DNA of 64,000 nucleotides. Origin: Manihot esculenta (Eukaryota; Streptophyta; Magnoliopsida; Malpighiales; Euphorbiaceae). Location: assembly GCF_001659605.2 (NCBI RefSeq), contig NC_035170.2, forward strand, positions 10,280,817-10,344,816, written 5' to 3'. A program made the translations under genes and the position numbers. Positions 46,469 through 56,697 of this stretch are shown piece by piece. Each line of letters starts with the position of its first letter. The stretch's first letter is position 1. The notes under the pieces are model-generated. The model made no database searches and was not told the DNA's origin. It saw nothing but the letters and a program-made list of their open reading frames with translations.

Positions 46469-47385
46469 ATATTCATGAAGATTACTCACCTCTTTTCCTT
46501 GTTTCTCTTTGCTTACCATGGCTAGGATTTTTTTTCCTCAAGAGAGACATGCATATTTTGTTAAGACTTTTTCTAGCTTTTGGATTGACTTGCTCTTACC
46601 TTGAAGTACTTTATTCAGGCTTTTGCACTTTAGATCTTGCTTGGAAAGGTCACCAACCTATTTTTGATTTGAAGGTTTATATTTTTCAGTTGGTCACCTA
46701 TCCAAGTGGCTACTAGCCTTGTTCATAGTCTTTTGACCATTGGAACACTTTTCAATTTGTGCTTTTGAGGTCTTTGCCTTTGCTGAATTTCTTTCTCTCA
46801 ATGATTTGGGCAAATCAACACCAATTACTAAATCAAGTTACATTAAGTTTATTCACACAACTTTAATTTATTCTCAATCAATTGAGGGTCATCAATATAT
46901 TTTTCACCATAGGCAAACTCAAGGATTCAATTCAAAAGGCAATTCTCAAGCATGAATACAACTCACTGCAATTGATTCAACATAAGTTTAAAGAGTTATC
47001 ACATCAATGGGGTCATGGCAAGAAAAACTCATCTAACATAGTTCATCAGTTTGGGTAGAGCAAAACAAAAAGAAGATGAAGAAGGTTGTGGTTGTGTGTG
47101 TTTTATTGAAAGTAGAAACAAATTAAAATTCAACTGTGGCTAATTAACTTAAAACTGAAAGGAAAAAGAAAAAAATTTTTGCAATCTGAAGGCATGAGAA
47201 ATCGCAGAAGAAGAGAAGAGGGAGGAGAAGAAGGAGAAGAAGGAGAAGAGAAGGAATATGAACCCCCACACTTAAATCATGCATTGTCCTCAATCTAAAA
47301 GAAGAGAGAAGAGGAGAAGAGAAGAGAGAAGAGAACAAAAGAAACTGAGTACTTCCCTGGGGTGTGATGTGCATGACATGATCCT
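46469..47385 (-). other. 3' non-coding region of the Athila-like element, continued
   Basis: Continuation of 36521-36643 once T3 is removed. It contains a long purine run (AAGAGAAGAAGG repeats, 47200-47345) and, at 47261-47280, a second polypurine-like motif complement (AACCCCCACACTTAAATCAT), nearly the same as the one abutting the LTR. No ORF in this region is recognisable. Confidence 0.6.
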
Positions 47386-48669
47386 TTAGGCAGAGGGATG
47401 TTGTAGTGGAATTTCTTCCACCACTTGGACTGCGAACCCTTCAAAGTATGGTTTTAGACGATGTCCATTCACCTTGAAGATTTTTCCAGTTTCTATTCTT
47501 CGGATGTCTACGGCTCCATGTGGGTATGCATGTTCTACAATGAATGGTCCAATCCACCTAGACCGTAGCTTTCCTGGGAACAGTTTCAGACGAGAGTCAA
47601 AGAGTAAGACTTTATCACCAACCTCAAATTGTTTTCTTGAAAGATGATTGTCATGGGAGGCTTTGGTCTTTGTTTTGTAGTTCCAAGAGTTCTCATATGT
47701 ATCTCGTCTTATTTCCTCAAGTTCTTGCAGTTGCAACTTGCGATGGTGTCCGGCTTCTTTGAGGTCCATGTTGCAATTCTTTACAGCCCAATATGCCTTG
47801 TGCTCAAGCTCAACTGGAAGGTGACAAGCTTTCCCATAGACAAGTCTATAAGGAGACATACCTATGGGAGTCTTGTAGGCTGTTTTGTAGGCCCATAAGG
47901 CATCCTCTAATCTTAAGCTCCAATCCTTTCGGTTGGGGGAAACTGTCTTTTCAAGGATGGCTTTGATTTCTCTGTTGGACACTTCAGCTTGTCCATTTGT
48001 TTGAGGGTGGTAGGCTGTGGATGTTCTATGAATCACATTGTGCTTTCTGAGAAGATTTTCCACTACCTTATTGCAGAAGTGAGTCCCTCTGTCACTGATG
48101 AGTGCCTTTGGTACTCCATGTCGGGCAAAGATGTTGGTCTTCACAAAGTCAACTACTGCTTTGGCATCATCAGTCTTTGTTGCTCTGGCTTCCACCCATT
48201 TGGATACATAATCCACTGCAAGGATGATGTAGGTGTACCCAAAGGATGGTAGGAATGGGCCCATGAAGTCTATGCCCCATACATCAAATACTTCACAGAC
48301 CATGATGGGATTCTGTGGCATTTGATTCCTCTTGCTCAGATTTCCAGTTTGTTGACACCTAGCACAAGATCTGCAAAACAGAAAAGCGTCTCGAAACAAA
48401 GTGGGCCAAAATAGGCCACTTTCAAGTATCTTGTGAGCAGTTTTCCTTGGACCAAAGTGTCCTCCACAACTATATGAATGACAAAAAGTAAGTACAGAGG
48501 CTATTTCTTGATCAGGAATGCATCTCCTTATCATTTGGTCAGCACAATGTTTCCACAAATAAGGTTCATCCCAAACATAGTATTTGGCATCCTTTTTTAT
48601 TTTATCTTTAGTGTGCTTAGGCATGTCAGAAGGTAAGTTACCTGTGGCCAAGTAGTTTACCATATCGGC
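47386..48669 (-). CDS. Athila-like integrase, 5'-truncated
   Basis: An uninterrupted 427-codon frame covers the integrase: an HHCC zinc domain ([17 protein letters not shown], then CRSCARCQ), then the catalytic core with [17 protein letters not shown] and [31 protein letters not shown] (typical of this gypsy lineage), and a C-terminal region ([30 protein letters not shown]). Gag, protease, reverse transcriptase and RNase H are missing, because at 48669, within [10 protein letters not shown], it joins Tekay LTR sequence. Confidence 0.9.
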   Translation of the reverse strand, partial: ADMVNYLATGNLPSDMPKHTKDKIKKDAKYYVWDEPYLWKHCADQMIRRCIPDQEIASVLTFCHSYSCGGHFGPRKTAHKILESGLFWPTLFRDAFLFCRSCARCQQTGNLSKRNQMPQNPIMVCEVFDVWGIDFMGPFLPSFGYTYIILAVDYVSKWVEARATKTDDAKAVVDFVKTNIFARHGVPKALISDRGTHFCNKVVENLLRKHNVIHRTSTAYHPQTNGQAEVSNREIKAILEKTVSPNRKDWSLRLEDALWAYKTAYKTPIGMSPYRLVYGKACHLPVELEHKAYWAVKNCNMDLKEAGHHRKLQLQELEEIRRDTYENSWNYKTKTKASHDNHLSRKQFEVGDKVLLFDSRLKLFPGKLRSRWIGPFIVEHAYPHGAVDIRRIETGKIFKVNGHRLKPYFEGFAVQVVEEIPLQHPSA

Positions 48670-50613
48670 GCCACTATAAAAGGGTCCCTTAGCCGAAAAC
48701 GGGCGAACTTTTTCCCATTTTCGGCCAAGGTGAGCTCTCCGCCGTCCCTCACCGATCTTTGATGTTTTTCCTCTAGATCTTTCAAGTTTTTCATTTGTTT
48801 TAACTATATTTTGAAGATTTGAGCTTTTGAGCAAAGTTTTGGAGCTTAGAGGTTCAATAACCCAATCTCTCCCACCTCCGAGTTTTAGGTCGTCTCTCTC
48901 TCGATCTTCAAGAGGTAAGAGTCGATCTCTAGCTTACATTATGTTTTAAACAAGTTTTATGCAAGTTCATGGGGTAGAATATGCATGAGTAAGCTTATGT
49001 TGAGTTTATGGGTTTTGATGAGTTTTTGAGCAATGTGGCTTGTAATGTGTGTTTGATGTGTTGTAGTTGGGGTTTAAGGTAGTTTGAGACCCCTAGGAGC
49101 TTGTATGCATGTTTTGGTTGAGCTAAATGTATGATGGTTTGAGTTGGAGGCAATTGTGCATGTTTGAACCTAGTTTCTGCCCTTTGGGAGAAACTAGGTT
49201 CGGCAGCCGAAGGGATTTTCGGCCGCCGAACCCTCTTGTGGGCTGCCGAAGCTTGCCCCCGAAAGGAGACTTTCGTCTCTGTCTGGGAGTTTCGGCCGCC
49301 GAAAGTGTCGCCGAACATGCATGAGTTTCGCCTCTGTCTGGGAGTTTCGGCCGCCGAAGGTGCTGCCGAACCTGCCTGACTTTCGGCTCTGGAGGGACTT
49401 TCGGCCGCCGAACCTGCCGCCGAAAGTGCCTTGTCCAGCCTTCCTTTGCATGTTCTTGCATGGATGTTTTGAGATGTTTTAGGGGGTTTTTAGGGGATGT
49501 TTTCTGAGTCATGTTATAGTATGTTGGTCCCTCATTTGAGTCCACCTGTGTAGGTTCGGACCCGAGGAACCGAGGACCTCAGCAGTGAGTCAGCTGCTTC
49601 TGAGTCAGTAGAGCTTCGACCAGAGGTGAGTGGAACTAAACTTAATGTTTTAAATTAAGAAATTAAACGAAAGTTTTGGCATGATTCACGCATCATGAAT
49701 TCCATGAGATATATTAGGGTGTTTGCATTAGAATTCACGAATATGTTGCATTGCATAATATGTTGTTGATGTGGATGAATGTTGAATGATCCACTAGCCC
49801 TCATATGTTATGACATGATGTTATGATATGGAAGTCCAGGCGTGCCTGCACTACGCCCCTGGCACTATGTAAGAGAAAGACCGGAAGTGGCCTGCACTAC
49901 GCCCCCGGCACCATGGATTATGTATGTTATGTTATGTATAAGAGAAAGACCAGATGTGGCCTGCACTACGCCCCTGGCATGATTGGATTATGTAGAGGGC
50001 TATGTGGTGACAAATTCATCCTTGATATGATTAGTTGTGATGTGATGCATTTCATGTTACCATATGTTTAAATGTTTTATTATTCTGCTCACTGGGCTCT
50101 AGTAGCTCACCCCTCTCCCAAATTCCCCAGGTTTGCAGGTACAGGGTAGACCAGGAGGTCCGCAAGAGTATTGAAGTCGTTGTTTGTAATAGTTAGAATG
50201 TGGACATGACAGATTGTATAATGATGTATAGATATGTAATGTAATGATATTAAGGTTAGAAGTGTGCTTGACCATAGTATATTGTAATCCCTTTTTGATA
50301 CATGATCTTAATGTTTATTGATGACTATGTTTAGCCAACTCAACACTTGTTATGCCACCCATTGGGGGCATTGATGAGATCCCACAGAGGGGTCAAGTTT
50401 ATGATTATGGCTATGTTTAGTGCATGCACAGGTTGAGTTTGGTGTATGATAGAATGTATGAAAGAAAAGTTTCAAATTTTTTATGTATATTGTTGATCAT
50501 GTATGGGATTAAACAGATTTTCAAGTTACATGTCAGGCTTGCTACGGGTCCCGGCGGCCTTAAGCCGATCTGGATCCTAGCGCCGGTAGCGTTCCAATTT
50601 TCGGGTCGTTACA
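48670..50613 (+). repeat. T4 5' LTR, missing its start
   Basis: In order: TATA box at about 48675, splice donor GAG|GTAAG at 48914/48915, palindrome cluster B (49195-49440), minisatellite of GTGGCCTGCACTACGCCCCT-type units (49840-49985), and the end GGGTCGTTACA. Palindrome cluster A, upstream of the TATA box, is lost. Confidence 0.92.
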
Positions 50614-50616
50614 GAA

Positions 50617-50628
50617 TGGTATCAGAGC
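50617..50628 (+). other. T4 primer binding site
   Basis: TGGTATCAGAGC, three bases after the LTR end; perfect match to the tRNA-Met primer site. Confidence 0.95.
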
Positions 50629-50874
50629 CCTAGGTTCATATGGTCGGACCTAGAGTGTCGGGCTCATAGATGTTATAGAAGGTCAAGCACAATAGGAAGA
50701 TCATGTCCACTAGGATAGGATGTGGAGTCCTGTCTTGCATGATGATGTGAAATGCCATGATTATACGCATGTGCATTAATGATATGTGATGTATGTGATG
50801 AGGGTTCATGTGTGCCCACATGAACCATATGATGCTAATGTTTGCTTGTTATGTGCTGCCTTTCAGAAAACAGG

Positions 50875-52931
50875 ATGAGAGGAACTCATCGATCTGCACG
50901 ATTGACTGGAGTGCCACCCGAGGATGAGGGCATGAGCGCCCGTCCTCCTACATTGCCTAGGGCAATGTCTAGTAGGTCTAACAGAGAAAGAGCAGTAAGA
51001 GACCCTAGAAGGTCTTTGGATCTGGGTAGAAGCAGATCAGTCAGAGGAACAGTTCAGGGAGGAGCGTCAGAGGACATGGGGGATGATATGGATGTAGAGC
51101 AGAGGAGGGATGGCAGTCTGGGAGTTAGCATGTCAGAAGAAGGAATGGGAGAATTCCAAGGAGGCACCCAGGCCTCGGGATTTGTTTAGCCACCTTACTA
51201 CCCACCCTTCTCTCAAAACCCTGGATATTCGATGGGAGGCACATCGGATTTCCATAGTTTTAGCCCTTATCCCACACAGATGCCATACCCACCTTATTAT
51301 CCACCATATTCACAATACCCAATATATCCACCCCCACCTTACTATCCAAATCCAGCAAACCCTACCCCAGGGGATGCTGCACCTCCTCCTCCTCCAGCAG
51401 AACCAGTAGCCCCAGTTGCCCAACCTTCTAGACCTAGCTCAGCCAGTGGGAGCAAGGTCAAGATGACCGACTACATGAAGTTGGGTGCTCCCCAGTATGA
51501 AAAAAGGGGATGACCCGTTTGTGTATCTTGAAAGGGTTAAGGTGATCACAGATGAGATTGGGGCTGATGATAGTAGAGCCATTCAGATGGCTGGGTTCAC
51601 ACTTAAGTGCAAGAAGGCACGAGAGTGGTTCAAGAATTATGTGAACCCGAAAGTGGATAGCATGTCTTGGGAGGATTTTGCAAATGAGTTTGCAGAATGG
51701 GCTTTCGCAGATAGTTCAAGGGAGCTGAAGATGATAGAGTTCGAGCAGTTGAGGCAGACTGATGAGATGGGTGTAGAGGAGTTCACAGACAGATTTTTGG
51801 AGCTGTTGCCATTTGCAGGGCAAAACCTTGACTCAGACCAAAAAAGGTCAAGGAGGTATATCATGAAACTCCACTCCAGATATTCCTCCTTGATCCAGTC
51901 AGCAGATAGGGAGAGCTTCCATGCCATAGTGGATATGGCCCGGAAAATGGAGGCCAGTGCCATCGTTCAGGGGACAGTTAAACAGTCAGTGGCACAGCCT
52001 TCTGGTTCTAAGACTCCAGGCTCTTCTTCAATGAGTGCAGCAACGTCAGGTAGCAAGAAGTGGGACAGAGGTCCCAGGAAGTCTAAAAAGAATAAGTTTT
52101 GGAACAAGGTCAAGTCTAGTCTGGGACTAGGGAGTGGCTCAAGCTCTGGTGTGGATAATGCAGTTTGTGCAAGGTGTGGTAAGCCACACAGGGGAGTATG
52201 TCGGTTTGGGACGACAGCCTGTTACAGATGTGGTCAGGAGGGGCATATGTCTCGAGAATGTCCAAGAGCAGCCCCGATGGCACAGTCCCAGCAGACAGCT
52301 TCAGGTAGTGTAGCGCAACCAGCAGCTCCAGCCATGACTCAGGCTAGTGGCAGAGGCAGAGGGAGAGGGGCAGCCTCTTCTTCAGCGGGTTTCAGAGGTG
52401 AGGGTCCATCAGCTCTAGCACGGATCTTCACGATGACACAGCAGGAGGCAGATGCATCTAACACCGTGGTGGCAGGTAATTTAGTCATTGGTTGTTCAGA
52501 TGTATATGCCTTGATGGACCCGGGCGCATCTCATTCTTTTATTGCACCGAGAGCCGTCCAGAGGTTAGGGTTGATGATCTCTGAGTTAGAGTGTCCTCTC
52601 TGGGTCAGTGGACCCAAGTGTGATCCATCAGTGGCAGAGTCAGTCTGCCAGTGTAGTTCTGTGTTTGTTGAGGGAAGATGCTTGTCCGCCGACCTGGTGG
52701 TTCTAGATTTGACAGATTTTGATGTCATTCTAGGGATGGACTGGTTATCTACCCATGGTGCTACCTTGGACTGCAGGGACAAGGTAGTCAGGTTCAGAGG
52801 TCAGGATGGGTTAGAAGTTGTCTTCAGGGGAGACAAGAGGGGTACACCTAGAGGTCTGATATCAGCTCTTCAGGCTCGTAGGTTGCTTAGGAAGGGATGT
52901 CAGGGGTATTTGGCTCATGTGAGAGAGCTTA
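50875..52931 (+). pseudogene. T4 gag-protease, broken
   Basis: It begins at ATG 50875 (MRGTHRSARLTG). A CAG-to-TAG change at about 51187 stops it after ASGFV. The Pro/Tyr-rich segment continues in frame, then one extra A near 51505 shifts the frame. From 51510 the frame is open through gag, the knuckle [14 protein letters not shown] (about 52225), protease DPGASHSF (about 52520) and [14 protein letters not shown], to AHVREL at 52929, where the T5 LTR interrupts it. Confidence 0.92.
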
Positions 52932-53830
52932 TGTAACGACCCGAAAATCAGACCGCTATCGGCGCTAGGATCCGGGTCGACTTAAGGCCGCCGGGACCCG
53001 TAGCAAGCCTAACATGCATCCTGTGAACCTGCTTAATCCCATACATGATCAACAACATACAAACACAAGCATACATGTTCCTAGGGGTCTCAAACCATCA
53101 TAAACCCCATCTACAACACATCAAGAAACTCACATTGTTCATGAACATACATTTAAACCCATAAACATAACCATAACCTAAACATGCATTCTAACCCATG
53201 GATCTACTTAAAACTTACTTAAAACATGCAAGGAGCTTAAGATCGGCTCTCACCTCTTGAAGATCGAGAGAGAGACGACCTAAACTCGAAGTTGGGAGAG
53301 CTTGAGTTCTTGAACCTCCAAGCTCCAAAAACCTTGCTCAAATGCTCAAATCTTCAAAATAAAGTAAAAACAAGTGAAAACCTTGAAAGATCTAGAGGAA
53401 AGACACCAAAGATGGGTGAGGGGCGGCGGAGACTCACCTTGGCCGAAAATGGGGGAAAAAGCTCGCCCGTTTTCGGCTAAGGGACCCTTTTATAGTGGCT
53501 GGCCAGACCATGTTCGGGGGCCGAATGTGCCTCCGCATGCATGCCATGTTCGGCGGCTGAACTTGAGGTTCGGCGGCCGAACCCGGACTTCCCTCACTTA
53601 TGCTTTCAGGGGCCTAAAGCACACCCGCAACGCATGCATGTTCGGCGGCCGAACCTGAGTTTTCCTCCAATGCTATTTTCATGCAAAAACTCATTTTCTT
53701 TCATGCTAAAAACATAAAACACATTAAAACATTTCATAAAAATATGGTTTTACCCTACTAGAGGCTTCCGACATCCGAGATTCCACCGGACGGTAGGAAT
53801 TCCGATACCGGAGTCTAGCCGGGTATTACA
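52932..53830 (-). repeat. T5 3' LTR with internal deletion (899 bp)
   Basis: Both ends are intact (TGTAACGACCC and GGGTATTACA), but the segment between ATGATCAACAACATAC (about 53058) and AAGCATACATGTTCCTAGG is missing about 1.33 kb relative to T3. The lost part is palindrome cluster B and the minisatellite. TATA box, cluster A (53510-53660) and a GAG|GTGAG donor remain. Confidence 0.92.
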
Positions 53831-53936
53831 TTCTCCCCCCCTTAAGAACATTCGTCCCCGAATGTTCCTCAACTAGCACATGCAAGGCATACAACATAAA
53901 ACACATAGAGACTAACCTTAAAAGAGATGAGGATAT

Positions 53937-56697
53937 TGCCGGAGCATGGACACCCGAGTCTCCCAAGTGCACTCTTCCAGATTGTGGTGGTTCCAAAGGA
54001 CTTTCACCATCGGGATTTCCTTGTTCCTTAGCTTTTTGATCTAGGTGTCTAGGATCCGTACCGGCTGCTCAACATAGGTGAGATCCTCTTGGATCTCCAC
54101 ATCAGGCTCACTAAGAACCTTGCCCGGATCTGACACAAATTTCCTCAACATTGAAACATGGAAAACCGGATGGATTCTTGCCATAGAAGCAGGCAAATCT
54201 AGCTTATACGACACATTCCCAATCTTCTGCAAGATTTCAAAGGGTCTGATGTATCGTGGGGCTAGTTTACCTTTCTTCCCGAAGCGAACCACTCCTTTCA
54301 TTGGAGACACCTTGAGCAATACCAGATCCCCCTCCTGGAACTCTACTTGCCTTCTGCGGATGTCTGCATAACTCTTCTGTCTGCTTGCAGCAGTCTTGAT
54401 TCTTTCTCTGATTAAGGGTACCACCCTGCTGGTGATCTCTACTAGCTCAGGCCCTGCCAAGGCCTTTTCTCCAACTTCTTCCCAGCAAACAAGTGAACTT
54501 GCACTTCCTCCCATATAAAGCTTCATATGGAGCCATCCCGATGCTAGCATGATGGCTGTTATTGGAGGCAAACTCCACCAAAGGTAGATGCTGCCTCCAA
54601 GAACCGCCAAAGTCCAGCACACACATTCTTAGCATATCTTCTATGGTCTGGATGGTCCTCTCTGACTGTCCGTCTGTCTATGGATGGAAGGCAGTGCTAA
54701 AATCCAACCTGGTACCCATGGCATCCTGCAGACTCCGCCAAAACCTGGAGGTGAACTGGGGTCCTCTATCTGACACTATAGAAACAGGAACCCCATGCAG
54801 TCTGACGATCTCCTCAACATACACCTGCGCCAATTTGTCCACAGAATAGCCACTCCTGACAGGGATGAAGTGAGCAGATTTGGTGAGTCTGTCCATAATC
54901 ACCCATATGGAGTCCAATCTGTTGGACGTCGCCGGTAACCCCACTACGAAGTCCATAGCTATATTCTCCCATTTCCACTCTGGAATAGGTAGCGGGTTAA
55001 GCATTCCAGCCGGCTTCTGATGTTCCAGCTTAACCCTCTAACAAACTTCGTAGGCTGACACAAACTGTGCCACTTCTCTCTTCATAGCTGGCCACCAATA
55101 AACTTTCTTCAGATCTTGATACATCTTGGTGGCTCCGGGGTGAATGCTGTATCTTGCATTATGAGCCTCTCTCATAATGTCTCCTTTTAGCCCTATGTCA
55201 TCTGGTACACATAAACGACTCCCATAGCGGAGGATCCCCTTGTTGTCAAATCTGAACTCACTGTCCTTGCCTGACTGAACAGTCCTGGCAATCTTCACTA
55301 ACTCTGGGTCCTCATGCTGTTTCTGAGCCACCTGCTCCAGAAACACGGGTGTCACTTTCATCTGAGCAACCAAGGCACCTGTACCAGACAACTCCAACTG
55401 TAGACCTTCATCAATGAGCTTGTAAAACTCCTTCACCACTGGTCTCCTCTCTGCCGTGACGTGGGATAGACTGCCTAGTGACTTCCGGCTTAAGGCGTCT
55501 GCCACGACATTCGCCTTACCCGGGTGATACTGAATCTTGCAATCATAGTCACTCAGCAGCTCTACCCATCTCCTCTGTCTCAAGTTCAAATCTCTTTGAC
55601 TCAGGATGTACTGCAGGCTTTTATGATCTGTAAAGATCTCTCATTTTACCCCATAGAGGTAGTGCCTCCACATCTTGAGTGCAAAGATTACTGCTGCCAT
55701 CTCAAGCTCATGTGTGGGGTAATTCAACTCATGCTTCTTTAGCTGCCTCGAAGCATAAGCAATCACCCTCTCATTTTGCATCAGTACACAACCCAATCCC
55801 ACACGGGACGCATCACAAAAGACTGTAAAGTCCTCATCACTAGATGGCAGAGCTAAAACTGGCGCTGAAGTCAACCTCTTCTTAAGCTCTTCAAAACTCT
55901 CTTCGCACTAGTCGGTCCACAGAAACTTCTGATTCTTCCTGGTTAGTCTGGTCAGAGGAGTTGCTATTTTCGAGAAATCCTGAACGAACCTCCTGTAGTA
56001 ACCTGCCAAACCCAAGAAACTCCTGATCTCCGTCACTGAAGTGGGTCTAGGCCAGTTAACCACAGTTTCTGTCTTCTTGGGGTCCACCTCTATCCCATTC
56101 TCTAACACTACATGCCCCAAGAACGAAATGCTCCTCAGCCAGAACTCACACTTGGAGAACTTGGCATACAAGCCATGTTCCCTCAAGGTCTGTAGAACCA
56201 ACCTCAGATGATGGGCATGCTCCTCTGCATTCCTGGAATACACCAAGATATCATCTATGAAGACAATAACGAAGTGATCCAGGTACTGGCTAAACACTCT
56301 ATTCATGAGATCCATGGATGCTGCAGGGGCGTTGGTTAACCCGAACGGCATTACAAGGAACTCAAAATGCCCATATCTAGTCCTGAAAGCCGTCTTTGGC
56401 ACGTCCTCATCTCTGATCCTCAGCTGATGGTACCCAGATCTCAGATCTATTTTGGAGAAACAACCCGCTCCTGCTAGCTGGTCGAATAGATCGTCGATCC
56501 TTGGCAAAGGGTACTTGTTCTTGGTAGTGACTTTGTTCAACTGCCTGTAGTCGATACAAAGCCTAAAGGATCCATCCTTCTTTCTCACAAACAAAACTGG
56601 AGCACCCCAGGGTGAGGTACTCGGTCGGATGAAGCCCTTGTCTACCAGCTCCTGCAACTGCTCCTTTAACTCTTTCAATTCTGCTGGCGCCATCCTG
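53937..56697 (-). pseudogene. T5 pol (RT to chromodomain end), multiple stops
   Basis: From high to low coordinates: reverse transcriptase ([29 protein letters not shown]), RNase H ([13 protein letters not shown]), integrase zinc and catalytic domains, and the C-terminal tail. In-frame stops at about 55909, 55640, 55039 and 54677 and a frameshift near 54495 break it. Three of the four stops are CAG-to-TAG relative to T3. Confidence 0.92.

Larger units (their letters stand above)
48670..52931 (+). mobile_element. T4: truncated Tekay element, plus orientation
   Basis: It consists of a 5' LTR lacking its first part (48670-50613), a primer site and a broken gag-protease, and ends at 52931 where T5 begins. 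The LTR starts at GCCACTATAAAAGGG, so everything upstream of the TATA box is lost. Reverse transcriptase to 3' LTR are absent. Confidence 0.92.
52932..56697 (-). mobile_element. T5: Tekay element, minus orientation, 5' part missing
   Basis: A shortened 3' LTR (52932-53830), polypurine tract (53831-53845) and pol running up to the start of reverse transcriptase (MAPAELKE at 56690). At 56697 it switches to copia sequence. It was inserted in T4 (left flank GCTTA); its right flank and the rest of T4 are not in the window. Confidence 0.92.

Noticed and set aside
56629..56697. Start of the copia ORF as given by the first ATG
   Set aside because: These 69 bases are antisense Tekay reverse transcriptase; the copia frame really begins truncated at 56698.
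48670..56697. T4 and T5 as one element with inverted LTRs
   Set aside because: The polypurine tract and pol of T5 are on the opposite strand, the T5 LTR interrupts T4 in the gag-protease ORF, and the two LTRs differ in structure.
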